A DNA stretch of 64,000 nt from Hyphomonadaceae bacterium (GTDB lineage Bacteria; Pseudomonadota; Alphaproteobacteria; Caulobacterales; Hyphomonadaceae), in NCBI GenBank assembly GCA_024743315.1, contig JANSWU010000002.1, positions 186,001 through 250,000 on the forward strand, read 5' to 3'. The position numbers were made by a program, and so were the translations under genes. Below the pieces are notes generated by a model. The model searched no databases. It saw only the letters and a program-made list of their open reading frames with translations, and was not told the origin of the DNA. Shown piece after piece: positions 51,385 to 61,383 of the stretch. Every line of letters starts with the position of its first letter. Position 1 is the first letter of the stretch.

Positions 51385-54300
51385 GTGTTACCGCTTCCGC
51401 TGTCGCAATTGTTGCAGCCACAGCTCACCGCGATTTCGCGGATGCGCGCGCGTGCATCTTTGACCCCGTATCCGAATGAAGCGGCGCTCATGGCCCGACA
51501 ATCGCCCTGGCGAAAGTCCCTCGATGGTGCTTGGCGCTTCCAATTGATCGCTCGGCCTGAAGCAGCTCCTGAAAACTGGACGACGGCGCCAACCAGTTCA
51601 GAGCCGTGGCGTTCCATTCAAGTGCCCGGCGTGTGGACCCGACAGAACACGGGCGACCTGCCGCACTATACCAATTGGCAAATGCCGTTTGATTGTCAGA
51701 AACCCCCGACAATCCCAGAGGATAACCCGACCGGGTTGTATCGATACGCCTTGCAAGTGCCTTCAGACTGGGGGGACCGCCGTACGATTTTACATATTGG
51801 CGGATTTGAAAGCATGGCGCTGGTCTGGTGCAATGGTGTTTTCGTTGGCATGGGCAAGGACTCGCGTCTACCGAGTGAGTTTGACCTGACCGACGCGGCC
51901 AAGCATGGCGAAAACCAGATTGCGATCATGGTCACGCGGTGGTGCGACGCAACCTGGATCGAAGATCAGGATCACTGGAACCATGGCGGTTTGCATCGAT
52001 CTGTCTGGGTCGAGTCGCGCGCGCAAACGCATATTGGCGACATCATTGTCGATACCGATTTCGACCCTGAAACGGCGCTCGGCTCGGCACAGATTCGCGT
52101 TCCGGTCTCGGGCCATTCGCAAGGATTCATGGTTCACGCGCGATTGGAAGATGCCGACGGTGAAGCCTGCGTGATCAGTCCGGGTACCCCAGTCGAGCAG
52201 TTCGACCCAGCGCAGCCAGCGGGCGCGCAATGGGCGCAGTCTTATGCGTTCAAGGGCTATGCAGCCGCGTTTGATATGACGGTGCCCAAGGCCTCGCCCT
52301 GGTCAGATGAAATCCCGACCCGCTATCGTCTCGTCATCGAGCTGTTTGATCCTGATGGAAAGTGCCAAGAGGTGCATGAAGCTTGGATCGGGTTCACCCG
52401 CATCGAAACCTCCGACCGACGGCTGCGCGTCAATGGCAAGCCGGTCGTTCTGATCGGCGTCAATCGCCATGATCATCATCCCGAGAATGGCAAGACGTGC
52501 AGCGCCAATGATATTCGCGCTGAGCTAATGACCATGAAGCGGCACAATATCAATGCCATTCGAACCGCGCACTATCCGAACGACCCGATCTTGCTCGATC
52601 TGGCCGATGAGCTCGGCCTTTATGTGATTGATGAAGCCAATGTGGAGTGTCACGCGCGGTGGTCTGAGGTCGCCCACCAGCCGGAATATCTCGCGGCGAT
52701 CGTCGAGCGGACCACACGCATGATCGCCCGGGATCGCAACCATCCTTGTGTCATTGGCTGGTCGCTCGGCAATGAAGCGGGGCACGGTCCCGCCCATGAC
52801 GCGGCCGCCGCTGCAGCGCGGCATCTCGATCCGACCCGTTTTATTCATTATGAGGGCGCGGTATCGCTGCGTATGAGCTTTCCGTTTGGACGTTCGCCTG
52901 AAACCACGCATCAATCGCCCTCTGCGTCCGAGCGAGCAACCACAGACGTCGTCTGTCCAATGTACGCGCCGATCGAACACATCATCGATTGGGCGCGCTG
53001 GGCGGAGGAAACGGGCGGCGATGATCGCCCCTTGATCCTGTGCGAATTCTCTCACGCCATGGGCAATTCCAACGGCTCGATCAGCGCTTATGTTGACGCT
53101 TTCTTCCAAGAACCTGCGCTGGCCGGGGGCTTCGTTTGGGATTGGCGCGATCAAGGCCTCGCCGAAACGGATGCGCATGGTCGTTTCTATTGGGCCTATG
53201 GCGGGCACTTTGGGGATGAGCCAAATGACGGAAACTTCAACATTAATGGCCTTGTCGGTCCGGACGGTACACCGCATCCCGCGCTGCGGGAATATCAATG
53301 GGCCGCCCGTCCGATCCGCGCCGAATATGCAAATGGCCAGCAGCTGACATTTACAAACCGACGAGTGTTTAAAGATGTCAGCGACCTTGTCCTGGATTGG
53401 CGATTATTGCGCGACGGTGTTTCAGTTGAGACCGGAACTCTGGCGCCTGAGATGCAGCCTGGCGAGATCATCGCGATCAATCCTGAGTTTGAGACAGAGC
53501 TCGATCCGCATTCAGAATGGCATCTGACCCTGATCTGGAAACTGGTCGAAGATGCCCCCTGGGCGGCTGCGGGGCATGTTGTCGCCTGGGATCAATTCCT
53601 TCTGAAAGAGGCGATCAAGACAGAACCGGTGCCGACGCGCCGCCGCCCGATGACCCGTCCGATTGAGCATCATGGATTGGTGCTCGACTTCAATGTGGAA
53701 GGGGCAATTTCTACTGTCTATCTCGACGACACGCCGGTGATTTGTACGCAAGTCGATCCATGGGTCTGGCGCGCGCCGACAGATAATGATGGCGGTAAGC
53801 CAGGGGCGCGCCCATTATTTCCAAACAAGACATCCGAATGGGTGTCATATGGATTGAATGCGTTGAAGCCGGGCGATCTCGGTACATTCGATCTGCCGCG
53901 TGATTTCGGCCTGGCGCTTGGCTTTGAACGGCATTGGCGCAATGAGGAGGATCAGGCTCTGATCCATCAGAGTGCCTGGCGGCTGGTCGAAGGAAAGACG
54001 GTGATCGACGAAACGATCATTGTGCCAGAAGACTGGAAGGATTTGCCGCGGGTCGGTGTTCGGTTTGAAGTGCCGGGAGCCTTCAAGCGACTGGAATGGT
54101 TCGGGCGTGGCCCGGAAGAATCCTATCCGGATCGTTGTGGGGCGCCGACGATTGGCCGATGGTCTTCAACGATTGCTGAGCAATACCATCCTTATGTCCG
54201 TCCGCAGGAATATGGCGCGCATGAGCACACCCGTTGGTTCCGCCTGCTTAACGAGGCCGGCGCTGGGGTCCAGATTACACTGCCGAAACCACTTAGCTTC

Positions 54301-54510
54301 TCGGCCCGTCCATATCATGACACGGATCTCAATCAGGCAGAGACGATCGCCGAGCTCACCTCAAGAGACACGACCGAGGTCCATATTGATGTCGGTATGC
54401 GTGGACTCGGAACGGCGGCCTGCGGGCCAGACACGCTCACGGACTACCGGCTTGGCCCTGGTACTTATAATTTCCGCTGGGAGATTAGCGCGGTCATTCC
54501 AGACGAATAA
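51385..54510 (+). CDS. GH2 beta-galactosidase (LacZ type)
   Basis: The enzyme hydrolyses β-galactosides, probably in the cytosol as no signal peptide is seen. The 1041 residues are close to E. coli LacZ. The sugar-binding jelly-roll comes first (SLDGAWRFQLI, YRYALQVPSDW), then the GH2 immunoglobulin-like domain. The TIM barrel has acid/base E464 in WSLGNEAGHG and nucleophile E554 in LCEFSHAMGN. The C-terminal Bgal small-chain domain contains FGRGPEESYPDR and RLLNEAGAGVQI. GTG 51385 has AGAGGGA upstream. The LacI-type palindrome in the divergent region suggests sugar control shared with GH3. Confidence 0.92.
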   Translation: MLPLPLSQLLQPQLTAISRMRARASLTPYPNEAALMARQSPWRKSLDGAWRFQLIARPEAAPENWTTAPTSSEPWRSIQVPGVWTRQNTGDLPHYTNWQMPFDCQKPPTIPEDNPTGLYRYALQVPSDWGDRRTILHIGGFESMALVWCNGVFVGMGKDSRLPSEFDLTDAAKHGENQIAIMVTRWCDATWIEDQDHWNHGGLHRSVWVESRAQTHIGDIIVDTDFDPETALGSAQIRVPVSGHSQGFMVHARLEDADGEACVISPGTPVEQFDPAQPAGAQWAQSYAFKGYAAAFDMTVPKASPWSDEIPTRYRLVIELFDPDGKCQEVHEAWIGFTRIETSDRRLRVNGKPVVLIGVNRHDHHPENGKTCSANDIRAELMTMKRHNINAIRTAHYPNDPILLDLADELGLYVIDEANVECHARWSEVAHQPEYLAAIVERTTRMIARDRNHPCVIGWSLGNEAGHGPAHDAAAAAARHLDPTRFIHYEGAVSLRMSFPFGRSPETTHQSPSASERATTDVVCPMYAPIEHIIDWARWAEETGGDDRPLILCEFSHAMGNSNGSISAYVDAFFQEPALAGGFVWDWRDQGLAETDAHGRFYWAYGGHFGDEPNDGNFNINGLVGPDGTPHPALREYQWAARPIRAEYANGQQLTFTNRRVFKDVSDLVLDWRLLRDGVSVETGTLAPEMQPGEIIAINPEFETELDPHSEWHLTLIWKLVEDAPWAAAGHVVAWDQFLLKEAIKTEPVPTRRRPMTRPIEHHGLVLDFNVEGAISTVYLDDTPVICTQVDPWVWRAPTDNDGGKPGARPLFPNKTSEWVSYGLNALKPGDLGTFDLPRDFGLALGFERHWRNEEDQALIHQSAWRLVEGKTVIDETIIVPEDWKDLPRVGVRFEVPGAFKRLEWFGRGPEESYPDRCGAPTIGRWSSTIAEQYHPYVRPQEYGAHEHTRWFRLLNEAGAGVQITLPKPLSFSARPYHDTDLNQAETIAELTSRDTTEVHIDVGMRGLGTAACGPDTLTDYRLGPGTYNFRWEISAVIPDE

Positions 54511-54511
54511 T

Positions 54512-55957
54512 CTATTTCGTACGTACCGGCTCAAACTCGTAAACTGAAATGCCCCGTGCATGTGCATCGAATTTGAGCTTGCGATTGAGCGGTGCGTGCG
54601 CGCGCGACTCGCAATTCTGGCGATCACAAAGATAACAGTTCACACCGATCGGCGTGGGTATCTGGTCCTCGACTTTGAGGTGCTCGAAATAGACCAGATT
54701 CTCAGCATAGGCCTGGTCACAACCGAGACCGATGGCGACGCGGGCGGGCGGATGCCCATAATGACCGCGCGATCGCGTGATCGCTTTTGAAATGGAAACA
54801 TAGGTCGTGTCATCCGGCATCTGGATCAGCTGGGTCAGCGTCTCGCCAGGCTGTTCAAAGGTGCGGTGAATATTCCAGCGCGGGCAGGCGCCGCCAAATT
54901 TCGAAAAGTGGAACCGGCCCGCGCTGAAGCGCTTGGAAACATTGCCGGCCGCATCGATCCGCAGGAAAAAGAATGGAATGCCGCGTGCATCGGGTTTCTG
55001 AAGCGTGGTCAGACGGTGCGCGGTCTGTTCGAAGCTGGTGCCGAACCGATGGCTCAGCAGATCGACATCATAGCGCGTATCCTCGCAGGCTTTGAGGAAA
55101 GCATCATATGGCATGAGCAGAGCCGCGGCGAAATAATTGGCCAGCGATACGCGCGCCAGACCAACTGTGCTTTCATCCGTTATCCCGGACTCAACGACAA
55201 TGCGCTCGATCAGGTCGCGATATTCCAAAAATCCCAGCTGAAAGGCGAGCTGGAACTGGCGCCCCGTCGGATGCAGGAGCTCGGAAATATCGATGCCAGA
55301 ACGATGTCGATCGAAATAGGTGAAGGAAGAGGGCATGGCCGAGCTCGGCAGAACGCGGATGCGCAATTTGTGTTGATCTTCGAGCCGGTCTTGGATCGCG
55401 ACGTCGATCTGTTTGCCACCCAGCACCAAAGTCTTGCGAAATTGCGAGGCGGCCTCGTCCAGTTCTGGAAAATAATTGCTTTGTTCATGCACGAATTGGC
55501 GGATCGTCTCGACCGGACGTGAGGATTCCTCGAGGATTTCAACCTTTTCGCGGTCGGCCAGGTGATTGGCGTCGGAATAGGTGCTGAGGGCGAGTTCCCG
55601 GTAGCGTTCGTGCAGTCTTAGAAACGCCTTGATCGCGTCGGGGCTGGCGCCGACCAGGTCTTCAACTTCTGACTTTGACACTTGCACGCCGCCAAAAACC
55701 GGGTGGCGCAGCGCGCTGACCAATTCATTGACCAGGCTGGCATCGAGATCCTGTGCCAATTCGGCGACGTTGATATCGAACTCTTCGGCAAGTTTGAGCA
55801 GGACGGTGGCACTGACCGGGCGCTGATTGCGTTCGATGAGATTGATATAGGTCGCCGAGACATCGAGCCGCCGCGCAAATTCAGCTTGCGTCAGGCCAAG
55901 CTGCGCGCGCAATCGCTTTACGCGTGGGCCGATTATGAGCTTCTTCTTCATCGCCAT
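54512..55957 (-). CDS. ScfR/RamB-type transcriptional regulator (XRE + M78-like + DUF2083)
   Basis: The 481-residue regulator starts with an XRE helix-turn-helix (RVKRLRAQLGLTQAEFARRLDVSATYINLIERNQ). It follows with an IrrE/M78-like domain in which the peptidase HExxH has decayed (TGRQFQLAFQLGFLE). The DUF2083 C-terminal domain ends with the cysteine set CYLCDRQNCESRAHAPL. This is the architecture of ScfR and RamB, which control acyl-CoA, acetate and glyoxylate genes. It is divergent from aceB-aceA, so control of the glyoxylate bypass is likely. Repeated TTTACA motifs sit in the shared intergenic region. AT-rich spacing fits a divergent promoter pair. Confidence 0.9.
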   Translation of the reverse strand: MAMKKKLIIGPRVKRLRAQLGLTQAEFARRLDVSATYINLIERNQRPVSATVLLKLAEEFDINVAELAQDLDASLVNELVSALRHPVFGGVQVSKSEVEDLVGASPDAIKAFLRLHERYRELALSTYSDANHLADREKVEILEESSRPVETIRQFVHEQSNYFPELDEAASQFRKTLVLGGKQIDVAIQDRLEDQHKLRIRVLPSSAMPSSFTYFDRHRSGIDISELLHPTGRQFQLAFQLGFLEYRDLIERIVVESGITDESTVGLARVSLANYFAAALLMPYDAFLKACEDTRYDVDLLSHRFGTSFEQTAHRLTTLQKPDARGIPFFFLRIDAAGNVSKRFSAGRFHFSKFGGACPRWNIHRTFEQPGETLTQLIQMPDDTTYVSISKAITRSRGHYGHPPARVAIGLGCDQAYAENLVYFEHLKVEDQIPTPIGVNCYLCDRQNCESRAHAPLNRKLKFDAHARGISVYEFEPVRTK

Positions 55958-55962
55958 AACCT

Positions 55963-56062
55963 ATTACAACATTTACAAACATTACATACCAAAATTTACA
56001 TAACAAACAATGAAACCCAATAGTTATGGGGGTGCTATGGACGTGGCATGTGTTTTGTAAAT
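55963..56062. promoter_or_regulatory. Repeated TTTACAaa motifs between regulator and aceB
   Basis: TTTACAAAC (55972-55980), TTTACATAAC (55995-56004) and, on the other strand, TTTGTAAAT (56054-56062) share a TTTACA core, with partial copies ATTACAAC and ATTACATA nearby. RamB/ScfR family sites are described around TTTGCAAA-like sequence; these differ at one base. They are candidate operators for the divergent regulator and the glyoxylate genes. Confidence 0.5.
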
Positions 56063-56096
56063 AGAGGAGGGCATAACAAGAAATCAGGAGTCCAAC

Positions 56097-57755
56097 GTGT
56101 CTGACACGCTTATTCAAACCGCGGTTTCGGCCTCGAAACCTACCCCTCGTCACCGCCGGCCTGCTGAAGTCGTGGGCAAGGTTCCACCGGAATATGATCG
56201 CGTGCTGACTCACCGGGCCCTGCTCTTTATCGGGGACCTTGAGCGTCGTTTTGGTGGCCAGCGCCGGATTCTGCTGGAAAACCGCAAGCTCGCGCAAATG
56301 CGCTTTGATGATGGCGAAATGCCAAGCTTCCCGCCGGAGACCGAGCACATCCGCAATTCCGTCTGGGAAGTCGCGCCGGTTCCAAAAGCCCTACAAGATC
56401 GCCGTGTCGAAATTACCGGACCGGTCGATCGCAAAATGATGATCAATGCGCTGAATTCCGGCGCCAAGATGTTCATGGCCGATTTCGAGGATGCGTCGTC
56501 TCCGACCTTCGCGAATATGATCGAAGGCCAGGCGAATATGATGGATTATGCCAATGGCGCGCTTGAATTTGATGATGAGGCGCGCGGCAAGTCCTACCGC
56601 TTGAATGACGAGACGGCGACCATGCTGGTTCGCCCGCGAGGCTGGCATTTGGAAGAGGCGCACGTCACCGTTGACGGTCAGCCCATGTCAGCCAGCCTGT
56701 TCGATTTTGGTCTGCACATCTATCACAATGGCAAGAAGCTGATGGAACAGGGCAAAGGCCCATTCTATTACCTGCCGAAAATGGAGAACTATCAAGAGGC
56801 GCGCCTCTGGAATGATGTTTTCAATTTCACTCAGGCTGCGCTTGGCATTCCAAACGGCACGATCAAGGCAACCGTCCTGATCGAGACCTTGCCAGCCGCG
56901 TTCCAGATGGATGAAATCCTGTACGTGATGCGCAATCACATTGTCGGCCTCAATTGCGGCCGCTGGGACTATATTTTCAGCTATATCAAAACCTTGCGCA
57001 ATCACCCCGAATACGTCCTGCCGGATCGGGCACAGGTCGGCATGGATCGCGCCTTCCTGAAAGCCTATTCGCTGAAACTGATCCAGACCTGTCACCGCCG
57101 CCGCGCGCATGCCATGGGCGGGATGGCGGCGCAGATCCCGGTCAAGGGTGACGAAGAGGCGAATAAGGCAGCGTTCGATAAGGTTCGCGCTGACAAGAAG
57201 CGTGAGGCCCAACAAGGCCATGACGGCACCTGGGTCGCGCACCCGGACCTGGTTCCGGTGGCGATGGAAGTGTTTGACGCAGAAATGCCGAACGCCAATC
57301 AGGTGCTGAGCCAGCGTCAATTCCCGACCATTACCGAGCAATCGCTTTTGACACCGCATACCGGCGATGTGACGGAAGCCGGGATCCGGACGAATATTTC
57401 AGTCGGTATTGAGTACACAGCCGCCTGGTTGCGCGGCCGCGGCGCAGTGCCGATCCACAATTTGATGGAAGATGCGGCCACCGCCGAAATCTCGCGAAGC
57501 CAGCTCTGGCAATGGCTGACTCATGGCGCCGAGTACATCAAAGCCGATGGCAGCAAAGAAGTTTTCGATGCCAAAGCGTTTGACCGTCTGCTCAATGACG
57601 AACTTGGCAAAATCAAAACCGCGCTTGGCGAGGATGGCTACACAGAAGGCCGGTATCCTGAGGCGACCGAGATTTTTGTGGCCACTTCGACCGGCGACAG
57701 GCTCGCCGATTTCCTGACCCTCCCAGCCTATGATGTGCTGCGGACGCTCAACTGA
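56097..57755 (+). CDS. aceB: Malate synthase A
   Basis: Malate synthase condenses glyoxylate with acetyl-CoA to malate, the second step of the glyoxylate bypass. The 552 residues are of the A type (AceB, about 530 aa). They show AKMFMADFEDASSPTFANM with metal-binding acidic residues, LVRPRGWHLEEAHVTVDG, GPFYYLPKMENYQEARLW, GTIKATVLIETLPAAFQMDE, LNCGRWDYIFSYIK and the signature VAHPDLVPVAMEVFD. GTG 56097 follows CAGGAG by 8 bases. It is 36 bases upstream of aceA and under the presumed control of the divergent ScfR/RamB-type regulator. Confidence 0.95.
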   Translation: MSDTLIQTAVSASKPTPRHRRPAEVVGKVPPEYDRVLTHRALLFIGDLERRFGGQRRILLENRKLAQMRFDDGEMPSFPPETEHIRNSVWEVAPVPKALQDRRVEITGPVDRKMMINALNSGAKMFMADFEDASSPTFANMIEGQANMMDYANGALEFDDEARGKSYRLNDETATMLVRPRGWHLEEAHVTVDGQPMSASLFDFGLHIYHNGKKLMEQGKGPFYYLPKMENYQEARLWNDVFNFTQAALGIPNGTIKATVLIETLPAAFQMDEILYVMRNHIVGLNCGRWDYIFSYIKTLRNHPEYVLPDRAQVGMDRAFLKAYSLKLIQTCHRRRAHAMGGMAAQIPVKGDEEANKAAFDKVRADKKREAQQGHDGTWVAHPDLVPVAMEVFDAEMPNANQVLSQRQFPTITEQSLLTPHTGDVTEAGIRTNISVGIEYTAAWLRGRGAVPIHNLMEDAATAEISRSQLWQWLTHGAEYIKADGSKEVFDAKAFDRLLNDELGKIKTALGEDGYTEGRYPEATEIFVATSTGDRLADFLTLPAYDVLRTLN

Positions 57756-57791
57756 TTTCACGACATACAAATATAGACGAGGAAGACTCCA

Positions 57792-59417
57792 ATGACCCAA
57801 CGTCCAACTTACAAACAGCTGATGGAAGAAACCCTGAAGCGTTATCCAAATGGCCGCACGGCGGCTGGGATCAGCGTTGAAGATGTTGTTCAGTTGAAAA
57901 TCCAGAACACCTATAACACGCATCTCGACATTGCCCGCGCTATGGCAGGTGTGATGCGCAGTGACATGGCAGCGTATGACGCTGACTCCTCCAAATTCAC
58001 CCAGTCGCTCGGCTGCTGGTCTGGTTTTCATGCGCAGCAAAAGATCAAGGCTGTGAAGCGCATGCGCGGCACCGCCAAGGGGACTTATATCTATCTGTCT
58101 GGCTGGATGGTTGCTGGTCTGCGCAATAGCTTCGGCCACCTGCCGGACCAATCCATGCATGAAAAGACGGCTGTGACTGAGCTGATCAAAGAGATCTACA
58201 CTTCGCTCCGCCAGGCCGATGAAGTCGCGCTGAATGACCTGTTCCAGGAGTTGAATGCCGCAAAAGCCTCAGGTGCGGACCAGGCAGCGCTCGATGAAAT
58301 CATCTACCGCATCGATACGTTTGAAAGCCATGTTGTGCCGATCATTGCGGATATTGATGCCGGCTTCGGCAATGAGCACGCGACTTATCTGCTCGCCAAG
58401 GAACTCATTCTTGCCGGCGCGTGCTGCCTGCAGATCGAGAACCAGGTCTCTGATGCGAAGCAGTGTGGCCACCAGGATGGCAAGGTTACCGTGCCGCGTG
58501 AAGACTTCATCACCAAGCTGCGGGCTTGCCGGATGGCGTTTGAAGAGCTGGGTGTTGATGAAGGCGTTATTGTTGCCCGGACCGACAGCCTCGGCGCTGG
58601 CCTGACCCAGAAAATCCCGGTTTCCATGGAGCCCGGCGATCTTGCCGCCGAATACATCAAATGGATCGAGACCGAAGACGTCACCGATGCCAACCCGCTC
58701 AAAGAGGGTGAAGTCGCCCTGATGCGTGATGGCAAAGTGGTGCGTCCGATCCGCATGCCGAACGGCCTGTACAAGTTCAAGGACAATACCGGCCGCGAGC
58801 GCGTCATCGAGGATTGTATTAGCTCTCTGACTGAGGGCGGCGCTGACCTGCTCTGGATTGAGACGGCAACCCCGAACGTTGATGAGATCGCCTCGATGGT
58901 GAATGCCGTGCGCGAAGTCGTGCCGAATGCGAAGCTGACCTACAATAATAGCCCAAGCTTCAACTGGACGCTGAACTTGCGCAAGCAGGTCCGCGAGCAG
59001 TGGATCGCAGAAGGCAAGATTGCCGAGGGCGATTATCCGGATGGCGTTGGCCTGATGTCGTCCAAGCTGGACGAGACCGAGCTTGGTCTTGAAGCCGATG
59101 CCCGCTTGCAAAGCTTCCAGACGGACATTTCTGCCCGTGCCGGTGTGTTCCACAATCTGATCACGCTACCGACCTTCCACCTCACCGCCAAAGGCATGGA
59201 CGAGCTGTCCAATGGCTATTTCGGCGACGAGAAGATGCTGGCCTATGTCAAGAACGTCCAGCGCGAAGAGATCCGCCGTGGCGTCTCGGCTGTGAAGCAC
59301 CAGCACGAAGTCGGCTCGGATCTCGGCGATACATTCAAGGAAATGGTGGGTGGCGACCGCGCACTGAAAGCGGGCGGCGAGCACAATACAATGAACCAGT
59401 TCGAAGCGGCTGAATAA
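57792..59417 (+). CDS. aceA: Isocitrate lyase (long type)
   Basis: Isocitrate lyase splits isocitrate into glyoxylate and succinate and is the first bypass step. The 541 residues contain the catalytic loop KQCGHQDGK (Cys near 225), preceded by VPIIADIDAGFGNEHATYLLAK and followed by VIVARTDSLGAGLT, ETATPNV and the terminal LAYVKNVQREE. At 541 residues it is the longer class (as in some pseudomonads) rather than the 430-residue E. coli form. ATG 57792 has GGAAGA upstream. It lies 36 bases after aceB and ends before a strong terminator. Confidence 0.95.
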   Translation: MTQRPTYKQLMEETLKRYPNGRTAAGISVEDVVQLKIQNTYNTHLDIARAMAGVMRSDMAAYDADSSKFTQSLGCWSGFHAQQKIKAVKRMRGTAKGTYIYLSGWMVAGLRNSFGHLPDQSMHEKTAVTELIKEIYTSLRQADEVALNDLFQELNAAKASGADQAALDEIIYRIDTFESHVVPIIADIDAGFGNEHATYLLAKELILAGACCLQIENQVSDAKQCGHQDGKVTVPREDFITKLRACRMAFEELGVDEGVIVARTDSLGAGLTQKIPVSMEPGDLAAEYIKWIETEDVTDANPLKEGEVALMRDGKVVRPIRMPNGLYKFKDNTGRERVIEDCISSLTEGGADLLWIETATPNVDEIASMVNAVREVVPNAKLTYNNSPSFNWTLNLRKQVREQWIAEGKIAEGDYPDGVGLMSSKLDETELGLEADARLQSFQTDISARAGVFHNLITLPTFHLTAKGMDELSNGYFGDEKMLAYVKNVQREEIRRGVSAVKHQHEVGSDLGDTFKEMVGGDRALKAGGEHNTMNQFEAAE

Positions 59418-59439
59418 ACCGCTCGATCCTTCCATCAAA

Positions 59440-59476
59440 AAAGCGCGCCGGTCTGATGATCGGCGCGCTTTCTTTT
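59440..59476 (+). terminator. Terminator after aceA
   Basis: AAAGCGCGCCG-gtctgatgat-CGGCGCGCTTT forms an 11-base perfect stem followed by CTTTT. It ends the aceB-aceA operon. Confidence 0.85.
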
Positions 59477-59501
59477 CCCCCGAAGGTCGCCCCTCGTTCT
59501 A

Positions 59502-60014
59502 TTAATCCAGATCACTCATCGCTTCGGCGACGCGCTGCCAGTCTTCACTCGGCACATCATCCAGTACGCTCTGACGATAGACCCGGACACCAGCCTCGCG
59601 TTCCCGCATCGTCCGTTGCAGGCGCGCGTAAAAGTCGGCGGAGCGGACATGGTAAGGAAAGAAGGACGAATATTGGCGCCGCGCGTTTTTGTTGCCCCGC
59701 AGGATGATCCGCATCATGGCGTCCGAGGTCGCCCGGGCTTCGTCACTGTCGCGATTGGCCAAGATTGCCTGAACTTTCCGTTCCATTGCAAACCGTTCGG
59801 CGCGTTTTTCGTAGAGGCTTTGGCGGTTTTGGCCGCCGGCAATAACTTTTACTGCGCCTGGCCGCGCCTCGGCGTCGCGGTCAACTGTCGAGTAGGTTTT
59901 CGATTTCCCGCCGCCATAAACCGTGACATCGCGGGCAAGAGCAGGGGCCGATAAGAGCGCAAACGCCCCCACAAGAGCGAGTAAACGCGGGCTGGAAACG
60001 CAGATTTGGCGCAT
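59502..60014 (-). CDS. Secreted protein of unknown function
   Basis: A signal peptide (LLALVGAFALLSAPALA) starts the 170-residue product, and the mature part (RDVTVYGGGKSKTYSTVDRDAEARPGAV) is charged and largely helical, ending RVYRQSVLDDVPSEDWQRVAEAMSDLD. No domain is recognised. It is probably periplasmic. ATG 60014 with GAAGAA upstream is chosen over the track start at 60041, which would precede the signal peptide with an acidic stretch. It converges on aceA beyond the terminator. Confidence 0.7.
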   Translation of the reverse strand: MRQICVSSPRLLALVGAFALLSAPALARDVTVYGGGKSKTYSTVDRDAEARPGAVKVIAGGQNRQSLYEKRAERFAMERKVQAILANRDSDEARATSDAMMRIILRGNKNARRQYSSFFPYHVRSADFYARLQRTMREREAGVRVYRQSVLDDVPSEDWQRVAEAMSDLD

Positions 60015-60180
60015 CAATTCTTCGAGCTCCTCAATAGCCATTCTGGCTTTGGTTAGGAGAACATTGTCCGTTTATTTCGAATTTGCAACAAATTCCTATA
60101 GTTAATGCGGTTATTCCCTATTTGCGCGAGTTCTGTATCGTGCTGACCTGAGCTGTTGAGCAAATAAGGATCGAGAACAC

Positions 60181-61380
60181 ATGCCAAAGGCGATCATTGT
60201 TGGAGGAGGGATTGGTGGGCTCACCGCGGCCCTGTCCTTCCACGCCTTTGGCTGGAAGGTTCAGGTCCTCGAACGCGCCGCGGAGCTGGGTGAGATCGGG
60301 GCTGGGATCCAGATCAGTCCTAATGGCATGAAAGTCTTTCGCGCCCTCGGAATCGAGGATGAGATTGCTGAAAATGCGTTTCAGCCCGAGGCGCTTGAAA
60401 TGCGGTTTGGCCGCTCTGGTAATCGCATCTTTCAGATCCCGGCGCGCCAAGCGATTATTGAGCGCTGGGGCGCGCCTTACCTGCATTTGCATCGCGCCGA
60501 TCTTGTCGCCTCGTTGACCCGGCTCCTGCATGCACGCCAACCCAATGCTGTGCGCTTGTATGCTGAATGCGAGCGCTACGAGAATACAGCCGACGGCGTG
60601 CAGGTTCACTTGAAATCCGGCGAGACGATTTCAGGCGATCTCCTGGTTGGAGCGGATGGCATTCACTCGGCTATCCGGACGCAAATGCTGGGCCCCGAAC
60701 GACCGGATTATACCGGCAACATTGCCTGGCGCGCGGTCGTGCCGATGGACAGGCTTGGGGATCTTGCGCCGCCACCAACCGCATGTGTTTGGGTGGGGGA
60801 GCATCGTCACGCCGTGACCTATCGGTTGCGGGCGGGGCAGCTGGCAAACTTTGTCGGCATTGTTGAAAGCGAGAGCTGGGCCTCTGAGTCCTGGACCGAG
60901 CAGGGCACAAAAGAAGAGGTTCTGGCGGACTTTGCCGGATGGCATCCCATCATCACCAATCTAATCGCAAAAGCGGAGACGCATTTTCGCTGGGCCCTGT
61001 TTGATCGCCAGCCCCTGACTTCTTGGGTCGACGGGCGCACGGTCTTGCTCGGCGATGCCTGCCACCCGACACTGCCCTTCCAGGCGCAAGGCGCGGTGAT
61101 GGCGATCGAAGACGCCTATTTGCTCGCCAAGCTGTGTTCAGATGAGGCGGACAAGCTCTCGTCCGCACTGAAGACTTATTTTGAAACGCGGCAACCGCGC
61201 ACATCGCAGGTTCAGGCCGCCTCACGTAGCAATGCCAAACTGTTTCACAAACATACGCCGATCAGCCGGGCGATGACCTATGGTCCGATGTGGCTCGCTG
61301 GAAAGATTGCGCCAGGCGCCATTCGCTCGCAACAGGACCCGTTTTACGCCTACGATGTGCGAGAAGAACCGCTCAGATAG
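60181..61380 (+). CDS. FAD-dependent aromatic monooxygenase, salicylate hydroxylase-like
   Basis: Class A flavin monooxygenases hydroxylate aromatic compounds with NAD(P)H. The 399 residues have IIVGGGIGGLTAALSF (FAD ADP site), the 'DG' motif in LLVGADGIHSAIR, and the 'GD' motif in LLGDACHPTLPFQAQGAVMAIEDA. These match salicylate and 3-hydroxybenzoate hydroxylases. The actual substrate is unknown and no aromatic-degradation genes are adjacent. AAGGA precedes the ATG. It runs toward the convergent yqgE gene, with the stops 3 bases apart. Confidence 0.9.
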   Translation: MPKAIIVGGGIGGLTAALSFHAFGWKVQVLERAAELGEIGAGIQISPNGMKVFRALGIEDEIAENAFQPEALEMRFGRSGNRIFQIPARQAIIERWGAPYLHLHRADLVASLTRLLHARQPNAVRLYAECERYENTADGVQVHLKSGETISGDLLVGADGIHSAIRTQMLGPERPDYTGNIAWRAVVPMDRLGDLAPPPTACVWVGEHRHAVTYRLRAGQLANFVGIVESESWASESWTEQGTKEEVLADFAGWHPIITNLIAKAETHFRWALFDRQPLTSWVDGRTVLLGDACHPTLPFQAQGAVMAIEDAYLLAKLCSDEADKLSSALKTYFETRQPRTSQVQAASRSNAKLFHKHTPISRAMTYGPMWLAGKIAPGAIRSQQDPFYAYDVREEPLR

Positions 61381-61383
61381 CGC

